Shown: piece after piece, positions 12,271-21,600 of the stretch
Numbering within the stretch: position 1 is the stretch's first letter
Layout: each line of letters starts with the position of its first letter
NCBI RefSeq assembly: GCF_964340395.1
Contig: NC_135559.1
Coordinates: 8,102,259-8,166,258, forward strand
DNA: 64,000 nt
Source: Glandiceps talaboti
Taxonomy: Eukaryota > Hemichordata > Enteropneusta > Spengelidae
Direction: 5' to 3'
Notes under the pieces: model-generated
What the model was told of the DNA's origin: nothing
Databases searched by the model: none
What the model saw: only the letters and a program-made list of their open reading frames with translations
Translations under genes and position numbers: made by a program

Positions 12271-12444
12271 TAACATTAGCCTACCTGTTGACTTGAGAAC
12301 GGCTACACTATTCTGCTATCCCAACTGACATTTTTGAATTTTCGTCCATTCCCCAAAAATTAAAAACATCAAAATGTCAGATAGGATAGCGGAATAGTGT
12401 AGCGATAGCTGTTCTTAAGTCTACAGGTAGGCTACATATTAACA
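12271..12444. mobile_element. Imperfect foldback element
   Basis: The left arm (TTAGCCTACCTGT .. GGCTACACTATTCTGCTATC) is mirrored by the right arm (GATAGCGGAATAGTGTAGC .. ACAGGTAGGCTA). The arms are about 75 bp and roughly 80% matched. Confidence 0.7.
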
Positions 12445-14054
12445 TGGAAATAAACATACTTGGTAAAGTTTTGAAAGTTATAATGGAACCCATATTAGCC
12501 TGTAAAATATCTCGTGCCATTTTGCCTTCTACGGCTTAGTCTAGACTTGGCTAACATACCGGTTTGATGGTATATTACAAACAACATTTTCAAGCTAAAT
12601 AGCCAAGTCTCTGCTGGAATATCAATGGTCTGATCATGACTAATGCATGAGGGCGCCCTAACATGGCATACCTTACACACCAACCATATAAGTTGAGTTA
12701 TGGAGCCCTGAACAAACGAACATTGAAAATTCAGAGGTTCTATTTTAAAAATTGGAATGTTATATATCGGAATAATTGTTAAATCCAAAAGCAGTCGCAT
12801 GTAAATTTTTATGAGAGAATCACAGGAAGGGCAAAAAATGTAGAATAGTTGTATAACGTAGAAGACTTTAACTCGCAAATTTATTATTCATTAATATCTT
12901 CTATATGTAGCTTATTTTTATATGTCAGTTACAAATACTGTTGTATAGATTATGACCAAGTTGCAGGAAATGAGATGTGTCTACATGTTGACCAGGATGG
13001 AAAGGGAATCCTGTACATGGAAAGGGATCAGTATATTGCATGTATATGATTGTAGACTAAGATTTTATCAGAGAGATCGAGGTAGGCTGATGGTGTCCTG
13101 ACATCATAACTTGGAATCATGTCATGAGGGGATCTCGATCGTGCTCACTTTTCACCTACCACGTCTGACATTTTGCTATATCATATATTGACACCTAAAA
13201 TTAGATTACGATTTCCTGCAGTGACATTGAATATGGTAATTATGTTTACATCAGACAGCTCTGAGTTGGTTCTAATCATTATGCTATCAATGTCATTTCA
13301 CAGCAGGAAGAATTAAAAACCCAGTAATTTGGGACAGTTTCCTGGCTTTATTGTCATTAAAGGACCAGGTCATTAGCAAAATGCCAGGCATGGTAGTGGA
13401 AAAGCAGGAGCAAAATACCTACATCACTGAATTCAGGCTAGTTCTGAGATGGCTAGCCCAGAACCTGCTGTCTGACAGCAGTCTGATGCAACATACTGGC
13501 TTGATAATATACTTCTTGTGAACAAGATTTTCAACTCAAATAGTCAAGTCTCTGGACTATATGACACAGCCTATCTCACAGACTAAATGTGTAACCGTAC
13601 AGGTAAAAAAACTGTAGAGAATTGTGAATTCCATGTCAAAGATAATGAAAATTAGATGTTGGTCAAAGAAAAGTGTAAAATGTCAGGTAGATATAGAAAG
13701 ACATCCTCCTGTTACCATAAAAGTGTTCATTTGTTGTACACCCTCATGTCTTTTCCAATCATAGTTTTAGTAAATCTTAAAGTCATTTGTTTGTTTACCT
13801 TTATATGTATATATGTCAGTTGAAGTTGAAGAGTGATGTAGTAAATAAAGATGTTTGTGATAGTCTGTAAATATGAGTGTTTTGTCTTATTCTCTGACTT
13901 GTGTGAGTGCAAGGAAAGTACCAGATCGTTATGACAAGCTGTTTCTAGACATTTTTGGGGTGAGATTCATGCTGCGTATTTATAAGTCACTTGTATTGTA
14001 CTTACTGAAGAATACATAACTATCACTTGCAATTGGCTGAACTCGACTTGAACC
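12445..14054. other. Intergenic, no gene seen
   Basis: Two loosely similar segments (about 12535-12620 and 13490-13560) share ATAGYCAAGTCTCTG, suggesting old copies of one repeat. No coding signal was recognised. Confidence 0.45.
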
Positions 14055-14165
14055 ATTGTCGCAAACCACGGCCTCTTTTACAGCACCATCCAAAACGTGC
14101 CTATCAATACGTTATTTCGCAGTGTTGCAGAAGAAATTATAACAGCTCTGGTTTGCGAGAATGAC
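14055..14165. mobile_element. Short inverted-end repeat, related to 27128-27222
   Basis: The ends CGCAAACCACGGCCTC and CTCTGGTTTGCGAGA are approximate inverted repeats. The interior (CCAAAAC, CGTTATT, GCAGTGT, AGAAATTATAA) aligns with 27128-27222. It looks like a small non-autonomous element. Confidence 0.6.
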
Positions 14166-14885
14166 TGAAACCTGATACTACAATATAATATATACATGAT
14201 CTGATGATGTAATTTTTGATAGATATAAAAAAATTATTGAGGAATCTATACAGGCAATCAACTGTTGAAGTTCTAACAAAACGATCCAATGATGTAATTT
14301 TGTAAAAAAAACAATAAAAAAAACAATGGTTCAGACACCTGTCACTCAAAGATAAATCAAGACTTGTAAGATATAGTCAATACCTTGAGTAGGATTATAG
14401 GTATTAAACAGAAAGACCTTGGTGATCTGTATAGGAAAGACTCAGCTCTTTTACAAGACTAATCCCACCCACCCACTACATGAATAATTCCAATACTTAC
14501 CATGTGGTCGGCATCTATTAATGCTCAGAAAAAAGTTGTAAGAATTCCTCTTTATAATTTTTATACTCGTGTTTGTCAACTTGAAGAGTAAACGTAATTG
14601 TTAATGTCATTTGATTTTAATTTAATTTTATGTAGCACAAGTCATGCATTTTAATGTTGTAGATCTGTATCTTTTTATTTCAAAGTGGCACAAGCTGAAT
14701 TTATCAACCTTTTACGAACGTGAAAATACTTAGTATATAGTATAATATTAAATGTCGATTCATATGCCTTCTATGACAAATGTGAGTATACTTTCAATAC
14801 AACTACAGTAGACTGAAACTAGAATGTAAAAACTTACCTTAAACATGAATGTCACTCTTGCCATCTCCGCGTCACACGATGTGTT

Positions 14886-15342
14886 ATCACAGGGTGCTAA
14901 GGCTTAGTTAATTATGCTTATGAAAACAAACAAACAAAAATAAGAATTGTCATAATACGCAAATGAATAAATACTGACAAACATTAACAACAGTATCAGA
15001 ATCAACAATGTTTTTATTTTCTATTTTAACAAATCAATATCAACAATTTTTTAACGGTACATACCTTCAATTGCATAAAAAATTGTTGATTCTGATTTGG
15101 AATTACTCTGCTGTTGATGTTTGCCAATATTTATTTATTCATTTTGTTTGTTTGTTTTCATAAACATAACCATCACAGGAAAACAGTAATTCTTGTTGCA
15201 TAGAAACATTGTTGATACTGTTTTGCAATTACTCTGTTATTATTTGTCAATATTTATCAACTTTTGTTTGTTTGTTTGTTTATTTATTTATTATGTTTGT
15301 TTGTTTGTTTTCGTAAACATAACTAAGCCTGAGCTCCCTGTG
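14886..15342. mobile_element. Foldback element just upstream of the TRIM gene
   Basis: The ends TCACAGGGTGCTAAGGCTTA and its inverted partner (AACTAAGCCTGAGCTCCCTG) bracket A/T-rich arms with AAAACAAACAAACAAA and the inverted TTTGTTTGTTTGTTTT. An extra internal copy of the right arm lies at about 15128-15180. It ends about 230 bp before the TRIM start codon. A short open frame from 15193 is fortuitous. Confidence 0.7.
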
Positions 15343-15571
15343 GTGTTAATATTTCGACAGGTTCATGTTGATGTGGTCCTCTACGGCAACGTATTGCTGG
15401 TTCTTTTGTTTTTTATCACAGTGCCTTTTATCGAGTGCTGCATGCTGCATGCTGTGACCTCTGATACGCCGATATTGGTACATCATGTGACAAAACATTC
15501 CGGTGGTCAAGAAGTCTTAAATCAGGTGACTATATTCTGATAACGTTACTCCTCGTTAAACAAACAACATC

Positions 15572-17806
15572 ATGGCAGCTTTTGTTCCAACAAAACCAGC
15601 TGAAGAGATTCTTAATGACGTTGGTGAAGGTTTTGTGACTTGTGCAATCTGTCTTGAGTTTTATCGGCAACCTAAACTTCTACCATGCGATCACACATTC
15701 TGTTGTCAATGCTTGAAGACACTGGTGGAGAAAAAAGGCTACCTGAACTGCCCTACGTGTAATGCCGAGTGTGAACTGGTTGATGATGACGTGTCTACAC
15801 TGAACGACAACCATGTTGTGAACTCATTGCTCGAAGTGATTCACAGAAAACAAGATGAAGCCAGTGTCAAGAAATTGAAATGTGAGTTTTGTGATGAGAA
15901 TGATGGGTCACACTTTTGTCTTCATTGTTCACTCTATTTTTGTGACTGCTGTGTGGTCCGGGTGCACAAGACTTTGAAAGTAGCAAGCTCTCATGTTGTC
16001 TATACTATTAAAGAATACGAGGAACTAAAGGCAACAAACCCATCAGCTGCACAACCAAAGGAATTCTGTAAAGTTCATCCACAAAATGAACTGAAATACT
16101 ACTGTGATACATGTCAGACACCTATTTGTATGGAATGTACAATATTTGATCACAAAATTCCTGAACACAATTTTAGATATTTACAAGATGTGGCTGAGGA
16201 GTATACAGAAGTATTATCTCAAACTATAGACAAACTGAAAGTGAAAGCACAGGAGGCTGAAGATAGCAAAGCTGCTGCCAATGAAGTGGTTGACAAACTC
16301 AAAGAACAATGTCTGATCGGAGAAGAGCAAGTGAAGTCTGTAGTTGAAGCAGTGACTGAGAAAGTCAAAGTAGAGGGTAAGAAATTGTTAGAAGAGTTGA
16401 AGACAACATGTGGTCAACGTCAGAAACATGTTGAAGTTCAAATTGATGATTTAGAGTTCAAGTACGAGAACATTACCAGTACTTGTAAATGTGTAGAGAC
16501 ACTGATGCACCAAAACAATGGTTGTCAGTTGCTACGTACAAGACAAGCCACAACCCAACGTCTTAATGAACTAGCTAAATTAGACACCAACCCAGAAATA
16601 CTGCTTGAAAAGATTACATTCCAGGCTTCAGATCTTGCACAGTTTACTGCCCAAAGCCTTGTTGGTGTGTTAAGATCTGATGTTTGTGTTCCTCAGTGTA
16701 CCATTGATAACATACCAAAACAACTCCTGAAAGGTGAATCAGCTAAGCTGGTCATTACAACTCGAGACAGCAGAGGGAAGGTAATACTACCTAACCAAGA
16801 TGTGAAAGTGAATGTTACACAGTCAGATGGATCACAAGAGATTGAAGTCACTGATAATGGAGATGGAACACATACTGCCAATGTATGTGGGAAAACGGCT
16901 GGCAAGTTATATATTACTGTCAGGATAGGGAATGATATAGTATCAGAATGTCACTATGAGATTTTCGTCATCAAAGGATTGGTGAAAACCATTGGACAGA
17001 AAGGTAACAATGCAGGAAACTTTAATAACCCTTTCTCTATCAAGGTAAATCAAAATGGAGATATGATTGTAGCTGACATGGGTAATCACAGACTACAGGT
17101 CATCGACATTGATGGGAACTGTAAACAAATATTTGAATTCACAGAATTTAACAATCCTTTCACCCCATATGATGTAGCAGTATCAGCTGATAATCTGTAC
17201 TTCACAACAGACAGAGGTAACAAGCAAATAGTTGTCTCTGATGAAGACGGTAAAGTAGTCCGATGTTTTGGACGAAATGAATTGGAATACCCACTTGGGA
17301 TTGCCATTAGTCCACTAGATGGCAGTGTCTATGTTACAGAGTGGGATGGAAAAGATTATGGCACAGATCAGAGCAGACACTTGATTAGGAAATACACACA
17401 GGATGGTGTATATATCAAGTCCATTGGAAGCTACGGAAGTGACAATGAATCTTTTCAAGGACCCTGCTACATACATATAGACCACCTGGGATACTTGTAT
17501 GTTTGCGATTTCTACAACCATCGTATTCAAGTTCTGAACTCAAGTGATCAGTTTATACATAGATTTGGCAATGGACAACTGAACTGTCCCTCTGGCCTCA
17601 CAGTCAGTAAAGACAGATATGTGTACGTAAGTGACAAAAATAACTGTATCCAAAAGTTTGATGTATTTGGTCAGTTTATCTGTCGTGTTGACAGAAGTGA
17701 GGATAAGTTAAATTACCCCCATGGATTGACACTGACTGAAGGCACACCTATGAAGATACTTGTAGCTGACAGGGACAGCAACTGCATCAATGTGTTTGTT
17801 GAGTAA
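15572..17806 (+). CDS. TRIM-NHL protein (TRIM2/3-like E3 ligase), intronless
   Basis: A single uninterrupted 744-residue frame. Residues 24-63 form a C3HC4 RING (C24, C27, C39, H41, C44, C47, C60, C63), which recruits E2~ubiquitin. A first B-box lies at about 104-145 and a second at 166-200, followed by a coiled coil (205-320), a filamin/ABP280-type Ig fold (about 374-468) and NHL repeats forming a propeller (469-744; VADMGNHRLQV is typical). This is the TRIM2/TRIM3/TRIM71 architecture; such proteins are cytoplasmic E3 ligases, and the NHL propeller binds RNA or protein partners. The first ATG is followed within 23 residues by the RING, and the length fits TRIM2/3. Lack of introns suggests a retrocopy or a lineage-specific intronless expansion. 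A foldback element lies immediately upstream. The architecture is certain; orthology is not. Confidence 0.95.
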   Translation: MAAFVPTKPAEEILNDVGEGFVTCAICLEFYRQPKLLPCDHTFCCQCLKTLVEKKGYLNCPTCNAECELVDDDVSTLNDNHVVNSLLEVIHRKQDEASVKKLKCEFCDENDGSHFCLHCSLYFCDCCVVRVHKTLKVASSHVVYTIKEYEELKATNPSAAQPKEFCKVHPQNELKYYCDTCQTPICMECTIFDHKIPEHNFRYLQDVAEEYTEVLSQTIDKLKVKAQEAEDSKAAANEVVDKLKEQCLIGEEQVKSVVEAVTEKVKVEGKKLLEELKTTCGQRQKHVEVQIDDLEFKYENITSTCKCVETLMHQNNGCQLLRTRQATTQRLNELAKLDTNPEILLEKITFQASDLAQFTAQSLVGVLRSDVCVPQCTIDNIPKQLLKGESAKLVITTRDSRGKVILPNQDVKVNVTQSDGSQEIEVTDNGDGTHTANVCGKTAGKLYITVRIGNDIVSECHYEIFVIKGLVKTIGQKGNNAGNFNNPFSIKVNQNGDMIVADMGNHRLQVIDIDGNCKQIFEFTEFNNPFTPYDVAVSADNLYFTTDRGNKQIVVSDEDGKVVRCFGRNELEYPLGIAISPLDGSVYVTEWDGKDYGTDQSRHLIRKYTQDGVYIKSIGSYGSDNESFQGPCYIHIDHLGYLYVCDFYNHRIQVLNSSDQFIHRFGNGQLNCPSGLTVSKDRYVYVSDKNNCIQKFDVFGQFICRVDRSEDKLNYPHGLTLTEGTPMKILVADRDSNCINVFVE

Positions 17807-18074
17807 AATACTGTTGAACTTCAGAAGGGTACAAACCAGTGTATGGCTTTAACCAAGTCATTGTCCAAAACAAACAACGAATATCTGTCTACCATGGAGG
17901 TATTTTTTGTACACAAAGAATTACAAGTTGGGAAAAACTACATTAACCTTTTTAGCTCGAGATGCAACTTATGTTTGAACTTTCAATATGAATATACTGC
18001 TTTATATTTTGTCACAGCGTTGACTTTTGAAAAGAATTCAGACAATAACTGTAAATTATTACAGTTACAGTATT

Positions 18075-18080
18075 AATAAA
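18075..18080 (+). terminator. Polyadenylation signal of the TRIM gene
   Basis: A canonical AATAAA lies 269 bp after the stop codon on the coding strand, a normal 3' UTR length. Confidence 0.6.
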
Positions 18081-18189
18081 TTTCAATTGGACTGTGATTC
18101 AGTATGAGTTTAACATTGTGTACTTTTTATACTGTACTGTGATATTCAACCAAGACTTACAGATATTCTTGTCTTGAGATTTATTGATA

Positions 18190-18264
18190 TTTCAGTGTTC
18201 AGTTGTGCTAAAAACAACATTATTATTAATAATGTTGTTTTTAGCACAACAACAACACTGAAAT
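18190..18264. repeat. Near-perfect inverted repeat (hairpin)
   Basis: ATTTCAGTGTTCAGTTGTGC..AACATTATTA is mirrored by TAATAATGTT..GCACAACAACAACACTGAAAT, with arms of about 35 bp and almost no loop. It lies just past the TRIM polyadenylation signal. Confidence 0.8.
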
Positions 18265-18283
18265 AGGGCTATAGGGATCACAA

Positions 18284-18309
18284 AATGTGTGTGTGTGTGT
18301 GTGTGTGTC
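18284..18309. repeat. (GT)n microsatellite
   Basis: About 12 GT units. Confidence 0.9.
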
Positions 18310-18885
18310 CGTGCAAGCATGCATGTGTGCATCGGTGTGTGTGTAAACAACTTAGTCTAAAACCACTGAACTGATTGCCTCGGTATACATTGTACAACAA
18401 TGTATTGTAGGGACGTTACTTAGTGTATGTGTAGATGAAAAATTGTTGAAATGAATGTGATCTGATCAGTGATTTACGGGTTACTTCCAAAAGAGTGATT
18501 TTCTTCCAAATTTTTAATGCTCAATGAAGAGCATGGGGGGGTGTGTTATGTAAGGTTATAATCACTGTGCAAAGTCCAAATGCACATCCTGTTATTGCCT
18601 ATGTCAAGGCTTGATGAAATATGTTGTTCTGAGGTCTATTTTAGAGGGAATTTTACTTCTAGTGATAGCATTAGAAACCTGGACGCTCAGTTACCAATTT
18701 ACCCAGATGTACACTGTATAGGTACGCATACAGTATTTCCTGTCACACCTTCACTAAAACTATTACAGTACACTGCACCACATTTATGTCAGTTCCTTCA
18801 ACTTATGTACTTGAAGAAATGTAATACCTTCTTTCTAAAATACAAGCATGGATTTCAATATAAGTTGTGTACAAAACCTTTTTTG

Positions 18886-19101
18886 ATGCTATTTTTTTAT
18901 ATAGTGCTTTCCCACTCGGCACTCAAAGTGCTTTACAATCATTACCCATCATGGATCTATGTCAGCACAACGGCCCTTTACTTCCTCAATTCCCTGGGGA
19001 GCATAGAAATCATTGCAGCCTCTACAAGCACATAGGATTAAATCATTCACATTGCAACCGCTATCCTACCAGGTCCCCAATTATACAGCTGCGTGAAAAT
19101 A
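18886..19101 (-). mobile_element. SINE copy, 5'-truncated
   Basis: Read on the minus strand it runs GGGGACCTGGTAGGATAGC .. CATAGATCCATGATGGG .. GTAAAGCACTTTGAGTGC .. GGGAAAGCACTATATAAAA. Copies of the same body lie at 19857 (+), 31352 (-), 33311 (-) and 46262 (-). The last keeps a tRNA-like head, which makes this a tRNA-derived SINE; the head is missing here. Confidence 0.7.
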
Positions 19102-19140
19102 TTACTTATAGATCAAGAAACAATATCAAGTTTTATTACT

Positions 19141-19400
<260 letters not shown>

Positions 19401-19856
19401 CTTTTGATTTGCAGCTGCATGTCATTTTTCCTTGACAGTCGGTGGAATTAATGGACAAATGGTGTTGGCTATGTATTGGTGGAATAACCATTGTCGTCCC
19501 ATTCTAGTGCGCTTTCTATGTGTGGGATTGTATAGTACTCGTTGGATTAGTTCTGTAGGGTCTTTTCTTAGGCAAACATACTGTACATACTACTCACATT
19601 TACTACTACTCGTATGCTCTACAGTATACTAACATGGCTGCTATCATGACCTCTTAGCGGTAGCTGCAATAATGGTAGACTTATTTTTTGTGTCTGAGTA
19701 TTTTATCCTTTCAGAGTTTGCACTCAAAAATAATTATAAGAACGAACTCCAGAAAGTTAAAAAGCTCAAAAACAAAAAAACAAGTTTACAATTATTGCAG
19801 CTAGACTTCTTGATTGACCGTGGAACAAAGATGTGTACTAAATTACATTAATTAAT

Positions 19857-20040
19857 AGGGCACCTGGTAGGATACAGTGTGGTATGTGAATGCTTTAATT
19901 CTATGCATTTACAGAGGCTGCCATAGATTGTATGATTCCCCAACAAGTTAAATTATAAATGGCTGCTGTACCATGCCAAGATCTAAGAAATGTAAAGAAC
20001 TTTGAGTACAGTGTGGAAAAGCTTTACAGAAAAACCAAGG
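19857..20040 (+). mobile_element. SINE copy, diverged
   Basis: The plus strand reads GGGCACCTGGTAGGATACAG .. CATTTACAGAGGCTGCCATAG .. GTAAAGAACTTTGAGTACAG .. GGAAAAGCTTTAC, the same body and 3' end as the copy at 18886 but in opposite orientation. Confidence 0.6.
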
Positions 20041-20423
20041 GTACTTTTTATTACATTGTATTATTATTTTGGTCAGTTTTAAAATCTATCAAGAGACAAA
20101 AAAAAATTAAGTAATAAATTTTATTTTTCAGAAAATCTTGCGGGGCAAGAAATGGACATCTCTTGCAAATGAATGTAACATAGTTGAAGAAAGAGTCCAG
20201 TTTTACAGATTTTGATGGCATCATTTTGACACTAATTTCTTTGTCTTACAGTGTCAAGACAAAGAGATTTAGTTAAAAATCATGTCATAATTAGAGGACT
20301 TTCCATAAACTCTTGTATATATGGCTGAGACACATATCAAGTGCAGTAGGCCTACCGGTACTTTACAAGATTTTAAAGTGGAGTAAGTTACCAAGGTGTT
20401 GTTTATCTCCCCAAATCATGTAA

Positions 20424-20893
20424 GTCGATAGCAGTAACCAATACAAGTGTAATAAAGGTAGAAATAAGTCTGACTGGACTTTTCGTTTATGTTGATAGCA
20501 GTGTCCAATACAAGTCACGTGTACTAAAGGTAGAAATAAGTCTGACTGGACTTTTCCTTTATGTCGATAACAGTAACCAATACAAGTGTACTAAAGGTAG
20601 AAATAAGTCTGACTGGACTTTTTCTTTAAGTTGATAGCAGTATTCAATACAAGTGTACTAAAGGCAGAAATAAGTCTGACTGGACTTTTCCTTTAAGTTG
20701 ATAACAGTAACCAATACAAGTATACTAAAGGCAGAAATAAGTCTGACTGGACTTTTCCTTTAAGTTGATAACAGTAACCAATACAAGTATACTAAAGGTA
20801 GAAATAAGTCTGACTGAACTTTTCCTTTAAGTCGATAACAGTAACCAACACAAGTGTACTAAAGACAGAAATAAATCTGACTGGATTTTTGTG
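20424..20893. repeat. 67-bp tandem repeat, seven copies
   Basis: GTYGATARCAG starts units at 20424, 20491, 20563, 20630, 20697, 20764 and 20831. Each unit carries AACCAATACAAGTGTACTAA and AAATAAGTCTGACTGGACTT. It lies about 130 bp from a decayed zinc-finger array. Confidence 0.95.
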
Positions 20894-21019
20894 TTCTTTG
20901 AAGCCATTTTCACACCTATCTCCTCTACTCTCCTGTGATCTACATTGTCATACTTGTTAGTACACTTGTATATTTGTACAGACAAATGGTCATGTCATGT
21001 CATCTCACAAATCTGGATG

Positions 21020-21420
21020 ACTCTTCATGTTTTCTTTTCAGACTATCAATATATTTAAACTCTTTGCCACAATCCTGACATAAATATCATAAATATGTGG
21101 ATCTTCACGTGTTTTTTCAGATAACTATTTTCATAAAACCCTGTACTACACTCAGAGCACAGCAAAATTTTCATTTGTGTGGATCTTCAAATGGCGGGTC
21201 AGACCAACGAATGCATGGAATTTTTTTTACCACACTCTTTACATGCATAAAGTCTTTCATTTGTGTGGGTCCTTGTATGCTCTCTGAGAGTAACTTCCCA
21301 CGCAAAACCTTCACCACACACTTGGCACGAAAGTGGTTTTTCATTAGTATGTCTCGTCGAGTGCACTTTTAGATCACTTTTTTTGCCACACTCTTCACAT
21401 AAAAATGATTTCTTATAGCA
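21020..21420 (-). pseudogene. Decayed C2H2 zinc-finger array
   Basis: Minus-strand frames show finger pieces such as CEECGKKSDLKVH, CQVCGEGFAWEVTLREH, ACKECGK and LLCSECSTGFYENSYLKKH joined by THTNER-type linkers, but spread over several frames with stops. The pieces resemble the fingers of the intact gene at 21601-23409. It may be a truncated duplicate gene, or the former C-terminal part of that gene now beyond its stop codon. Confidence 0.75.
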
Positions 21421-21584
21421 AGGATATTAGTGACCCCACTCTCTATGACAATGGTGATCTTTATGAAACCTTCGTCCTCCTCTGTACATACAAGCCTTCA
21501 ATGATTGGCTCAGAACGTGTCATGTGGTATGGACTAGTGACCCATATTGACCTCAATTTGCATAAAGAGAGGCAAAAGTAGTAT

Positions 21585-21590
21585 TTTATT
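21585..21590 (-). terminator. Candidate polyadenylation signal, zinc-finger gene 1
   Basis: The minus strand reads AATAAA 11 bp past the TGA at 21601-21603. It would give an unusually short 3' UTR; if unused, the UTR would run through the decayed finger array. Confidence 0.35.
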
Positions 21591-21600
21591 CTGTACAATG

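Noticed and set aside
12495-12878. 127-codon minus-strand frame
   Set aside because: No domain recognised; it overlaps an old repeat and has no splice context.
15193-15540. 115-codon frame upstream of the TRIM gene
   Set aside because: It is mostly TTTG-rich foldback sequence and shows no homology.
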